Below are positions 15,605-22,071 of a stretch of 30,106 nt of DNA, piece by piece. Position 1 is the first letter of the stretch, and each line of letters opens with the position of its first letter. The notes beneath the pieces were generated by a model that saw only the letters and a program-made list of their open reading frames with translations, was not told where the DNA came from and searched no databases. The stretch is from positions 1-30,106 of the forward strand of contig CANCAR010000005.1 in assembly GCA_947374125.1 (NCBI GenBank), in the 5' to 3' direction. The translations under genes and the position numbers were made by a program. This DNA comes from Hyphomicrobiales bacterium (lineage in GTDB: Bacteria; Pseudomonadota; Alphaproteobacteria; Rhizobiales; Beijerinckiaceae).

Positions 15605-15632
15605 AGCCTAGATTGAAACCAGTGGTTGTCAA
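15605..15632 (-). promoter_or_regulatory. sigma-70-like promoter for the thi operon
   Basis: On the minus strand, a perfect -35 TTGACA (15627-15632) is separated by 16 bases from TAGGCT (15605-15610), a fair -10. It would start transcription near 15598, about 40 bases ahead of the aptamer. It is the only good promoter between ohr and the riboswitch. Confidence 0.55.
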
Positions 15633-15663
15633 GCGGTGTGGCTTTTTCGGGCAAGTCCTTCTT

Positions 15664-15689
15664 TCTAATGGGCACAACAGTCCATTAGA
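15664..15689. repeat. 8-bp inverted repeat spanning the ohr stop codon
   Basis: TCTAATGG (15664-15671) and CCATTAGA (15682-15689) flank a ten-base loop and include the ohr stop. Without a T run on the minus strand it is a possible 3'-end hairpin of the aco-ohr transcript rather than a proven terminator. Confidence 0.35.
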
Positions 15690-16104
15690 CGATCTTGGTC
15701 GTTACCTTAATATTGCCCTTGGTGGCATGCGAATACGGGCAAACAATATGAGCTTTGGCTGCAATATCTTCTGCCTGTGCTTTGCTTAGACCAGGAAGGC
15801 TAACGTCGAGCGCAATTTCAAGCCCGAAACCGCCGCCATCTTCGCGCGGTCCGACACCCACATGCGCGCTGACCGATGCGTCAGGCGTAATCGTTGCCTT
15901 TTCATTGCCTGCGACAAACTTAATGGCACCGAGATAGCAGGCGGAGTAACCGACAGCAAAGAGCTGCTCCGGGTTCGTACCCTTGTTATCGCCACCCATC
16001 TCCTTGGGAAGCGATAAAGCGACATCAACTTTTCCATCATCGGTTTTACCGCGGCCGTCGCGACCACCGGTGGACGTGGCATTGGCTGTATAAAGAATGG
16101 GCAT
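15685..16104 (-). CDS. ohr: organic hydroperoxide resistance protein (Ohr, OsmC superfamily)
   Basis: Thiol peroxidase of 139 residues that reduces organic and fatty-acid hydroperoxides. Peroxidatic Cys56 lies in GYSACYLGA and resolving Cys122 in VCPYSHAT. Arg15 in GGRDGRG and a Glu-rich loop (NPEQLFA, with Glu46) complete the active-site pattern. I start at ATG 16104, with GGGAG seven bases before it; an earlier in-frame start at 16125 is weaker. Ohr enzymes are regenerated through lipoylated proteins and dihydrolipoamide dehydrogenase, so being 31 bases downstream of acoC (a lipoyl-domain protein) is suggestive. It may be the last gene of the aco operon. No ohrR regulator is visible. Confidence 0.92.
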   Translation of the reverse strand: MPILYTANATSTGGRDGRGKTDDGKVDVALSLPKEMGGDNKGTNPEQLFAVGYSACYLGAIKFVAGNEKATITPDASVSAHVGVGPREDGGGFGLEIALDVSLPGLSKAQAEDIAAKAHIVCPYSHATKGNIKVTTKIV

Positions 16105-16135
16105 AACAAACTCCCTTTGGTTCAATCGTTCATTG

Positions 16136-17242
16136 TCATTTCGCTTGCGCAGCGATCAATGCGTTTGCCTCTTTCGACTTTTCCATCTGAGCCATGTGAC
16201 CGGTGCCAGCGAGGATTTCAACTTTGGCAAACGATTTTGCGGCTTCCGAATGAGCAGCCGGGATGATTTTGTCATCCGCGCCGTGGATAGCCGTCATCGG
16301 GATGCCGGTTGCCTTGAACGCGTCGATCAGATTTTCGGATTGCTTGCCACCTTTGAAGACGGTGTCGGCCAATTCACGAAGCGATTCAGGTACGTGATCA
16401 AGGCGCTTATACTTCAAGATGTCATCGATCATTTGGCGGCTGACAAGGCCCGCATCGAAGAACAATTCTTCAAGGAATGGCTTAATCTCGCGCCGCGAGT
16501 CGGAGCCGATAAAGCCGTTGATGTAGTCTATATTGATGTCAGCGCCGAGACCAGCGGTACCAAACGCCGTAACACTCTTCACCCGCTTTGGTGCCTTAAT
16601 CGCCGTCTTCATCGAAATAGCGCCGCCCATGGAGTGACCAATTAAATTGGCTGAGTCGATGGAAAGCGCGTCCATGAAGGAAAGGATGACATCGGCCATC
16701 CCTGAGAGCGACGCATCGTTAAAGCCTTTGACCGAGCGGCCATGGCCGGGAAGGTCGAGGGCGTAAATCGAAAACTGGTCCGCAAGGCCCGACGTGTTGA
16801 ACAACCAATTGTCGCAATCACCACCAAATCCGTGGATGAAGATTAAGGTTTTGTCACCCGAGCCATATTTGGCGTAGCGAATTTCGCCGACTGGAAGCGT
16901 AACCGTCGAATAGATGTCAACAACCTCTTCGTCTTCCTCAACCGCTGGCGGCACGTAGGACGCGAGGAAGGCATCAATTTCCGAATCGGGTACCGACGCG
17001 TCCGCAATAATCGCAAGCAGTGTCTTGACCGGATAGATCGTGTCGACCTCACCCAAAATACGGCGGACGACGCCTGCATCGGTCGCTTCAACCGCGCTCG
17101 CAATTTTCTCAGTTTCGACTTCGGTCAACTCGTCACCGACACTGACCGTTGCCCCTTCCGACACAAGCCATTTCGTGATTTTACCTTCCTTCATCGAGAG
17201 GCCCCATTTGGGCATCACGACCTGCTTGATTGTATCTGACAT
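16136..17242 (-). CDS. acoC: AcoC-type E2: lipoyl domain fused to alpha/beta hydrolase
   Basis: Protein of 368 residues. Residues 5-80 are a biotin/lipoyl domain with the lipoylated Lys46 in VETEKIAS. A linker rich in Glu and Pro (97-108) follows, then an alpha/beta hydrolase domain from about 118 to the end, with oxyanion HGFGG (137-141), nucleophile Ser204 in GHSMGG, Asp in HGADDK and His in GTGHMAQ. This replaces the classical CoA-acetyltransferase core and is the hallmark of AcoC from acetoin-cleaving systems such as those of Cupriavidus and Pseudomonas. The E1 product acetyl group would be transferred via lipoyl-Lys46 to CoA. The ATG at 17242 gives the MPKWGLSM start usual for lipoyl domains. 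It is third of acoA-acoB-acoC; an E3 gene is missing here. Lipoylation depends on lipA nearby. Confidence 0.88.
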   Translation of the reverse strand: MSDTIKQVVMPKWGLSMKEGKITKWLVSEGATVSVGDELTEVETEKIASAVEATDAGVVRRILGEVDTIYPVKTLLAIIADASVPDSEIDAFLASYVPPAVEEDEEVVDIYSTVTLPVGEIRYAKYGSGDKTLIFIHGFGGDCDNWLFNTSGLADQFSIYALDLPGHGRSVKGFNDASLSGMADVILSFMDALSIDSANLIGHSMGGAISMKTAIKAPKRVKSVTAFGTAGLGADINIDYINGFIGSDSRREIKPFLEELFFDAGLVSRQMIDDILKYKRLDHVPESLRELADTVFKGGKQSENLIDAFKATGIPMTAIHGADDKIIPAAHSEAAKSFAKVEILAGTGHMAQMEKSKEANALIAAQAK

Positions 17243-17243
17243 T

Positions 17244-17266
17244 TGAATGGTCCTTGTGAATGGTCC
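17244..17266 (-). repeat. 10-bp tandem direct repeat carrying the acoC ribosome-binding region
   Basis: TGAATGGTCC occurs at 17244-17253 and again at 17257-17266, three bases apart. On the minus strand this is GGACCATTCA twice, immediately upstream of the acoC ATG, so the weak AGGA-like ribosome site is duplicated. It looks like a recent small tandem duplication. Confidence 0.6.
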
Positions 17267-17293
17267 TAGCGCGTGGTCATTAGTCGTTGAAAG

Positions 17294-17327
17294 AGGGGCC
17301 AGATGACGGAGGTTCAACCTGGCCCCT
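17294..17327 (-). terminator. 9-bp hairpin between acoB and acoC
   Basis: AGGGGCCAG (17294-17302) and CTGGCCCCT (17319-17327) form a perfect 9-bp stem around a 16-base loop, 10 bases after the acoB stop. On the minus strand it is followed by CTTTCAA, too few T for a full terminator. It could tune acoC relative to acoAB or mark an RNA processing site. Confidence 0.5.
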
Positions 17328-17337
17328 GATGGTGGCG

Positions 17338-18345
17338 TTACTTCAATTGCTTGCGCACGGCGTCGGCGATCCGCTCAGCACTTGGGATATAGAGATCCTC
17401 AAGAACAGGGGTGAACGGAACGGGCGTATGCGGTGCGGTAATGGCCTTCGGTGCGGATTTAAGCGCTTTAAAGGCATGTTCGGTTACACTTGCAATCACG
17501 TCTGCCGCGATCGAGCAACGCGGATTGGCCTCATCGACAGCTACAAGATGTCCGGTCTTCTCAACCGACTCAATGATGGTATCGAGATCGATCGGAGAAA
17601 GCGTCCGCAAATCGACCACTTCGACGTCGATCTTTTCTTTCGAAAGCGTCTCAGCCGCCTCAAGGGCGCGATGCACCATTAAGCCGTAGGCGACGATCGT
17701 GACGTGCTTGCCTTCGCGAGGAATGGCAGCTTCTCCGAACGGGATCGTGTAGGATTCCGCCGGAACGTCGGCCATGGAGGCGTAAAGGTTTTTATGTTCG
17801 CAGAAGATCACTGGATCATTATCACGGATCGACTGGATCAAAAGACCCTTTGCATCATAGGCATTGGATGGGCAGACGACTTTTAACCCTGGGATATGGG
17901 TGAAAAGCGGCGTCAACATTTGCGAGTGCTGGGCCGCTGCGCGGAAGCCACCGCCCACCATGCCTCGAATAACGACCGGCGTTTGAGCCTTGCCGCCAAA
18001 CATATACTTAAATTTTGCGGCTTGGTTGAAGATTTGGTCGAAGCAGACGCCCATAAAGTCGAGGAACATCAGTTCCGCGACTGGACGAAGGCCACACGCC
18101 GCTGCACCAACGGCAGCACCGATATAGGCCGACTCAGATAGAGGCGTATCCATGACGCGGTTCGCGCCATATTTGCCGATGAGACCTTTGGTGACACCCA
18201 AAACGCCGCCCCAGGCGTCTTCTTCGCCTTGGGCGCCAGCGCCACCGGCAATATCTTCGCCCATGATGATAACGGTTGGATCGCGACGCATTTCGAGATC
18301 AAGCGCCTCGTTGATCGCGTCTTTCATGCTCAGATTACGTGCCAT
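17338..18345 (-). CDS. acoB: acetoin dehydrogenase E1 beta subunit (TPP-dependent)
   Basis: Protein of 335 residues in the transketolase-like pyrimidine-binding/C-terminal domain family of 2-oxoacid dehydrogenase E1 beta chains. Landmarks are INEALDLEM near the start, IIMGEDIAGGAG (about 26-37), DTPLSESAYIGAAVGAA, ELMFLDFMGVCFDQI and the C-terminal domain beginning VTIVAYG with VEVVDLRTLSPID. The conserved Glu in DTPLSE activates TPP in the alpha subunit. With AcoA it forms the heterotetrameric E1 that cleaves acetoin to acetaldehyde and an acetyl group passed to lipoyl-AcoC. Alone it could be pyruvate or branched-chain E1 beta; acoX and AcoC with an alpha/beta hydrolase favour the acetoin branch. 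It follows acoA by 49 bases. Confidence 0.86.
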   Translation of the reverse strand: MARNLSMKDAINEALDLEMRRDPTVIIMGEDIAGGAGAQGEEDAWGGVLGVTKGLIGKYGANRVMDTPLSESAYIGAAVGAAACGLRPVAELMFLDFMGVCFDQIFNQAAKFKYMFGGKAQTPVVIRGMVGGGFRAAAQHSQMLTPLFTHIPGLKVVCPSNAYDAKGLLIQSIRDNDPVIFCEHKNLYASMADVPAESYTIPFGEAAIPREGKHVTIVAYGLMVHRALEAAETLSKEKIDVEVVDLRTLSPIDLDTIIESVEKTGHLVAVDEANPRCSIAADVIASVTEHAFKALKSAPKAITAPHTPVPFTPVLEDLYIPSAERIADAVRKQLK

Positions 18346-18394
18346 AATGTTAATCCTTCGAATTTCTCTTAAAAGCTTCGCTTAAAACGACGGC

Positions 18395-19378
18395 TCAATA
18401 GCTGACATAAACGTCGGTCAGCAGGTCTTTTGCGGTTGGAAGCGGATCCTTCTTCGCTTTCTGAACGGATGCTTCGATCCGAGCGAGGACCTCGTCATCG
18501 ATTTTGTTCATTTCGGCTTCGGAAATCACACCTGCACCCGCGACCTTCGAACGGAAGATTTTGAGACAATCTTTATTGGCGCGGTTTTCTTCGTTCTCGC
18601 CCTTGGCACGATAGGTTTGTGCATCGCCCTCGAAATGGCCGAAGAAGCGAACCATTTTGCACTCAAGGAACGCGGGGCCACCGCCTTCACGCGCGCGCTT
18701 GATGATTTCGCCGGCTGCTTCATACACGGCAAAGAAGTCCGTGCCATCCACGGTCACTCCCGGAATGCCAAAGCCCGCCGCGCGGTCAATATAGCTGTCG
18801 ACGGCGACTGCGTAGTCGATGGAAGTGGACTCGGCATAGCCGTTGTTCTCAACCACGAAGATCACCGGCAAATTCCACACCGCCGCGAGGTTCATGCTTT
18901 CGAGCACGGTGCCTTGGTTGGATGCACCATCGCCAAAGAACGTGATACCCACGCCGCCGTCGCCGCGGAATTTCGATGCGAGCGCCGCACCGCAGATCAA
19001 TGGTGCGCCTGCACCCAGAATGCCGTTTGCGCCCATCATGCCTTTGGAGAGATCGGCAATATGCATCGAGCCACCTTTGCCGCGGCAGGAGCCTGTTACT
19101 TTGCCGTAAATCTCGGCCATCATGCCTTCCACTTCAACGCCTTTAGCGATGCAATGGCCATGGCCGCGATGGGTCGATGCGATGCGATCCTTGTCTTCAA
19201 GATGCATCATGATACCGGTGCCTGAGGCTTCTTCACCGGCATATAAATGCACGAAGCCTGGGATATCGCCCTTGGCGAATTCGACATGCAGACGTTCCTC
19301 GAATTCGCGGATCGTCTTCATCTTGGTATAGGCTTCCAGAAGTTTTTCCTTTGGAAGTGGGAACGGGTTATTCGACAT
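18395..19378 (-). CDS. acoA: acetoin dehydrogenase E1 alpha subunit (TPP-binding)
   Basis: Protein of 327 residues with the TPP/Mg2+ motif GDGASNQG through VVENN (about residues 153-183), preceded by the activation-loop region THRGHGHCIAKG and the KGGSMHI motif usual for E1 alpha chains. It binds TPP and decarboxylates or cleaves the substrate, acetoin in AcoA-type enzymes. The start is ATG 19378 behind GGAGGAAATA; a start 11 codons upstream would place this ribosome site inside the gene. It is followed by acoB and preceded by acoX in the same direction. TPP supply is encoded by the adjacent thi operon. The alternative is pyruvate dehydrogenase E1 alpha, but context argues for acetoin or a related alpha-hydroxyketone. 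Confidence 0.86.
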   Translation of the reverse strand: MSNNPFPLPKEKLLEAYTKMKTIREFEERLHVEFAKGDIPGFVHLYAGEEASGTGIMMHLEDKDRIASTHRGHGHCIAKGVEVEGMMAEIYGKVTGSCRGKGGSMHIADLSKGMMGANGILGAGAPLICGAALASKFRGDGGVGITFFGDGASNQGTVLESMNLAAVWNLPVIFVVENNGYAESTSIDYAVAVDSYIDRAAGFGIPGVTVDGTDFFAVYEAAGEIIKRAREGGGPAFLECKMVRFFGHFEGDAQTYRAKGENEENRANKDCLKIFRSKVAGAGVISEAEMNKIDDEVLARIEASVQKAKKDPLPTAKDLLTDVYVSY

Positions 19379-19439
19379 TATTTCCTCCGTGTCATTTCTC
19401 TTGTTTACCAAGCAATTTCTTCGGGTCTCTTGCCGTTTT

Positions 19440-20471
19440 TTATTGTTTTTGGGCCCCTACCTTCATGAGACCATTCTGTGACGCGTACCGCATGATGCCA
19501 GAGACATTAACCGTACGGAAGGCGTCATTAACGAGCGTGATGGTAACATCATCACTCTGATCGAAAGCGAGTTCTCGTTCGCCGTCAAGCGCGATTGTGC
19601 CTGCAGGAAAGTCGAGCTTGTAGGGAACACCCACCTGCATCCGCTGAACCTCATTGATGCCGATGCCACCAATGATTCCCGGCGCAAAGGGGACATTCAG
19701 AATTGTCTTCGCTTCATGCGGTGGCGCAAGTTTTACCATCAGGCCGTGATCGTCACGGCGTGAAACGGGTTCCAGCAAACCGGCAATCGCCGACATGCCA
19801 ATCACTTCTGGGTCTGAAAAGGTCACGAACAATTCGCGGAAATTTTCCGGCTTCCAGATCGCCTTCGCGCCGACGAAGCGTTCGGTGACAACGGCGACAT
19901 CGACAATTGCGATGTCTTTGACAGTGTCGCCGATCGTCACATCCAGCCTTTTGTTACCCTCAAAGGCGATGGTGTCGGGTACCCGGCCCATGGCAGCAAG
20001 ACCAACGGCTAATCCTGTAATTGTCGGCTCGCGATGCTCTGGAAAGGCATTGTTGGTGCCCGTCGAAATCCCCGCAATTGGAATGTCGCCACATTGCGAG
20101 ACGACCGCACGATGGGTGCCGTCACCGCCGAGCACGATGATGATTTTACACCCCGCCTCGCGCATAGCAGCTGTTGCAAGAAGGGTATCGCGCACGGTCG
20201 AGGTAATATCTTGTCGAACCACGTGTAATTCGGGGAAGATATCTTCCTTCAAATTGACAGCGCGCTCATAGGCACGGGTAATGTGACGCCTAATTCCGCT
20301 TTTCTCAGGCATCATCAGCACATCTTTAACGCCACACGCGCGTAATGCCGAAAGCACGCGTAAGATAATGTTCGCGCGGTCTGTTACCTGCAAGGTCGAC
20401 GCATTCGACACAATGCGCCGAATGTCGCTGGCAGAAACCGGATTGGCGACGATGCCGACTAGGGGCGCCAT
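19440..20471 (-). CDS. acoX: AcoX family protein (ATP-NAD kinase fold)
   Basis: Protein of 343 residues with the NAD-kinase-like nucleotide motif GGDGTHR at 115-121 and a second conserved block ISTGTNNAFP at 135-144. This corresponds to the AcoX group found in acetoin operons, whose biochemical role is still unclear as far as I know. Such proteins are expected to bind ATP and a dinucleotide or a small phosphorylated ligand. ATG 20471 has GGAGGAG close upstream; the in-frame TTG just before it is unlikely. It lies 61 bases ahead of acoA and 50 bases after the CMD gene. Presence of acoX is the best single argument that acoABC here are acetoin-type. Confidence 0.87.
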   Translation of the reverse strand: MAPLVGIVANPVSASDIRRIVSNASTLQVTDRANIILRVLSALRACGVKDVLMMPEKSGIRRHITRAYERAVNLKEDIFPELHVVRQDITSTVRDTLLATAAMREAGCKIIIVLGGDGTHRAVVSQCGDIPIAGISTGTNNAFPEHREPTITGLAVGLAAMGRVPDTIAFEGNKRLDVTIGDTVKDIAIVDVAVVTERFVGAKAIWKPENFRELFVTFSDPEVIGMSAIAGLLEPVSRRDDHGLMVKLAPPHEAKTILNVPFAPGIIGGIGINEVQRMQVGVPYKLDFPAGTIALDGERELAFDQSDDVTITLVNDAFRTVNVSGIMRYASQNGLMKVGAQKQ

Positions 20472-20521
20472 CAACTCCTCCCTTTACTCGTCCGAGTATC
20501 CTTCATCATTCGAAGTACTCT

Positions 20522-20860
20522 TTACAGACCGTCAAACGCAGCAAGCGCCCGTGCGGCATAAACGGCGCCCGGCCCGCCGCCCATTTCAATGGCTACACCA
20601 AGGGTTTCGGCAAGTTCCTCACGTGTTGCGCCATGCTTCTTTGCGTTTGAAACATGAAACACGATGCAATCGCCGCACCCTTTTGAAACCGCAATCGCAA
20701 CCGCGACCAATTCCTTCACCTTGCTCGACAGAGCCCCCTCTTTGCTTGCCTCGCCCATAAGCTTTTGGAAGGCTCCCATGCTACCCGGAATTGCTTTTCC
20801 AAGCGCCATGAACCGAGCATTCATTGCATTGAGATCATCTTTTGGTGTTGTCGACATCAT
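20522..20860 (-). CDS. carboxymuconolactone decarboxylase / AhpD-like protein
   Basis: All-helical protein of 112 residues with the AhpD core E-x11-C-x2-C-x3-H: Glu50, Cys62, Cys65 (CGDC) and His69. Such proteins act as thiol-disulfide or peroxidase partners. AhpD of Mycobacterium takes electrons from a lipoylated E2 through E3, so a lipoyl-dependent redox role beside AcoC is plausible, though many CMD proteins have no known function. Two adjacent ATG codons exist (20860 and 20857) and either fits the AGGA upstream. It is the third gene of the aco transcription unit, 39 bases after the second Lin0512 gene. Confidence 0.85.
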   Translation of the reverse strand: MMSTTPKDDLNAMNARFMALGKAIPGSMGAFQKLMGEASKEGALSSKVKELVAVAIAVSKGCGDCIVFHVSNAKKHGATREELAETLGVAIEMGGGPGAVYAARALAAFDGL

Positions 20861-20899
20861 CGCGTTCCTTTGAAGGGTAAGGGATCGTGCAAACCTAGG

Positions 20900-21259
20900 T
20901 CAGGCAGATCCGAGATAAGGGGCAAGGTCGCAACGAACGGCGACGGCCGCTGTTGCGATCACCGACGCGCCATTGCGCTCAGGATAGGGAATATCGAGTC
21001 CCCCTTTAACGACGTTAACGGTGGCTTTGCCGACGGGCAGGCTTTGGCGAACCGCCTCAACATCGACGGCCTCTGGCTTTTGAACGCCGATCGTTACTTC
21101 GATTTCGAGCGCATCGTAGGGTACGTCGAGGCTGCGGGTGAAGGGGAGGGAAGAATGGTGAATGGCGTCCTGCACGGCGCGAAGCGCGGCCTTGGTATAA
21201 TCGCCGCCATGCATATCGTTGCCATGACCCATTTCGAGAATGATTCGCTTTTTTGCCAT
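20900..21259 (-). CDS. Lin0512 family protein, copy A (canonical motif)
   Basis: Small soluble protein of 119 residues. Near the N-terminus it has GHGNDMHGGDYTKAA, matching the GxGxDxHG motif I recall as invariant in the Lin0512 (TIGR02058-like) family of unknown function. The rest is an alternating alpha/beta pattern with VTIGVQKPEAVD, LPVGKATVNVVKGGLDI and a C-terminal VIATAAVAV strand. It starts two bases after the stop of the sister gene, with GGGAG seven bases before the ATG, so both are co-translated. It is paralogous to the gene just upstream, sharing DYTKAA-x-RA, IGV-x-KPE-x-V and the LP-x-GKA block. I do not know its reaction; location suggests an accessory role in the aco pathway. 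Confidence 0.82.
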   Translation of the reverse strand: MAKKRIILEMGHGNDMHGGDYTKAALRAVQDAIHHSSLPFTRSLDVPYDALEIEVTIGVQKPEAVDVEAVRQSLPVGKATVNVVKGGLDIPYPERNGASVIATAAVAVRCDLAPYLGSA

Positions 21260-21261
21260 GG

Positions 21262-21609
21262 TCAGACTCCCGCGAGGTCGAGCGACACAATCGCCGCTGC
21301 ATTGGCGATGATGGTTAGGTTCGTGCCTTCATCATTCATGATCTCGAGCCCGCCCTCGACAACCTCAACAGATGCTTTGCCGTAAGGCAGCACGCCGATG
21401 ATCTGATTCTTGTCGACTTTTTCCGGCTTTGGAACCCCGATGAGCACATGTACAAACATCTGCTGCGCTTCTTGGCCAGCCGCATGGGCAACGGTCAGTG
21501 AATTGTGCCAAAGCGCGTCTTTCAGCGCTCGAATCGCGGCCTTGGTATAATCCGCACCCATTAGATCGGTCCCCATGCCGATCTCAACGACCATTCGCTT
21601 CATCGTCAT
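21262..21609 (-). CDS. Lin0512 family protein, copy B (His of motif replaced by Met)
   Basis: Paralogue of the following gene, 115 residues from ATG 21609, the start best placed after GGGAGG; an earlier start at 21627 would be a TTG inside that site. The motif reads GMGTDLMGADYTKAA, so the His of GxGxDxHG is Met while Gly and Asp are kept. Conserved blocks shared with copy A are DALWHNSL, IGVPKPEKVD, LPYGKASVEVVEGGLEI and the hydrophobic C-terminus IIANAAAIV. This is the first gene of the aco unit and lies against the AT-rich divergent region. The complementary loss and retention of the His suggest the pair forms a heteromer with one active and one structural subunit, which is inference. Confidence 0.8.
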   Translation of the reverse strand: MTMKRMVVEIGMGTDLMGADYTKAAIRALKDALWHNSLTVAHAAGQEAQQMFVHVLIGVPKPEKVDKNQIIGVLPYGKASVEVVEGGLEIMNDEGTNLTIIANAAAIVSLDLAGV

Positions 21610-21632
21610 GAATTCAAATCCTCCCAAAAAAG

Positions 21633-21651
21633 CTGACTTTGTCAGTCTTTA
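21633..21651 (-). promoter_or_regulatory. small leader hairpin with T run upstream of the aco cluster
   Basis: CTGAC (21633-21637), TTT, GTCAG (21641-21645). On the minus strand the hairpin is followed by CTTTTTT and then the GGGAGG ribosome site of the first Lin0512 gene. The 5-bp stem is short for a terminator, but the arrangement resembles a leader attenuator. Confidence 0.3.
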
Positions 21652-21689
21652 AGCCGCCGGATTGTCGTTTGACCTTCGCAACATGATTC

Positions 21690-21718
21690 AAGATATCCGC
21701 ATGATTGGGTGTGGTAAA
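21690..21718 (-). promoter_or_regulatory. candidate promoter for the aco cluster
   Basis: Minus-strand TTTACC (21713-21718), 17-base spacer and TATCTT (21690-21695): moderate sigma-70 agreement, with a predicted start about 75 bases before the first Lin0512 gene. Confidence 0.3.
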
Positions 21719-21942
21719 GAAAATAATTTTCAAAAAACAAGAAAAGTTTGAATCATTTTGAAAGGTGGATTTCTCCCTCACCCTCATCACTATTCATTAT
21801 GCACGGAATTAAATTTTCTCAAATATTAAAAATTTATGATTACTTATCAGATAGTTAGTTAAAAAATTTCGTCTATCGTTCAATGAGAAAGCCCCACAAA
21901 AAATGTAAAAGTTGAATATTTTCAAAAATTTGAAAAAAATAA

Positions 21943-21972
21943 TTTACAAAAATTTTGAGCTGTGTCTAAATT
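21943..21972 (+). promoter_or_regulatory. candidate promoter for the sugar ABC operon
   Basis: Plus-strand TTTACA (21943-21948), 18-base spacer and TAAATT (21967-21972). It would give a leader of about 95 bases before the binding-protein ATG at 22072. Confidence 0.4.
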
Positions 21973-22071
21973 CGTCTCACGGTTCCACGAATGACATCGT
22001 TATTAATGATCATCCGGTTGCCGCCAATTGGTAAGGCACGAAGCCAAGGGTTCATTGGAGGAAATTGAAAG

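Larger units (their letters stand above)
21610..22071. other. 462-bp AT-rich divergent intergenic region (aco cluster / sugar operon)
   Basis: No gene fits here. The part from about 21715 to 21960 is far more AT-rich than the rest of the window and full of short T/A runs, including GAAAATAATTTTC (near 21718-21730) and the repeated TTTTCAAAAA (near 21729 and 21920). Such DNA suits bending or binding by nucleoid proteins such as MucR/Ros-type regulators. Candidate promoters for both sides lie at its edges. A CCAATTGG palindrome (22024-22031) sits in the rightward leader and could be part of an operator. I found no convincing sigma-54 site, which would be expected for a classical AcoR-controlled aco promoter. 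Confidence 0.6.

Noticed and set aside
15487..15675. 62-codon open frame upstream of cytX
   Set aside because: It runs through the thi promoter and TPP aptamer, starts at a GTG upstream of the promoter, and is explained by the RNA structure.
18617..19225. 202-codon open frame on the plus strand
   Set aside because: It is the reverse shadow of acoA, where the TPP motif and start are clear.
21646..21780. sigma-54 (-24/-12) promoter for the aco cluster
   Set aside because: A TTGC occurs but no GG at the required ten-base distance; a sigma-70-like pair fits better.
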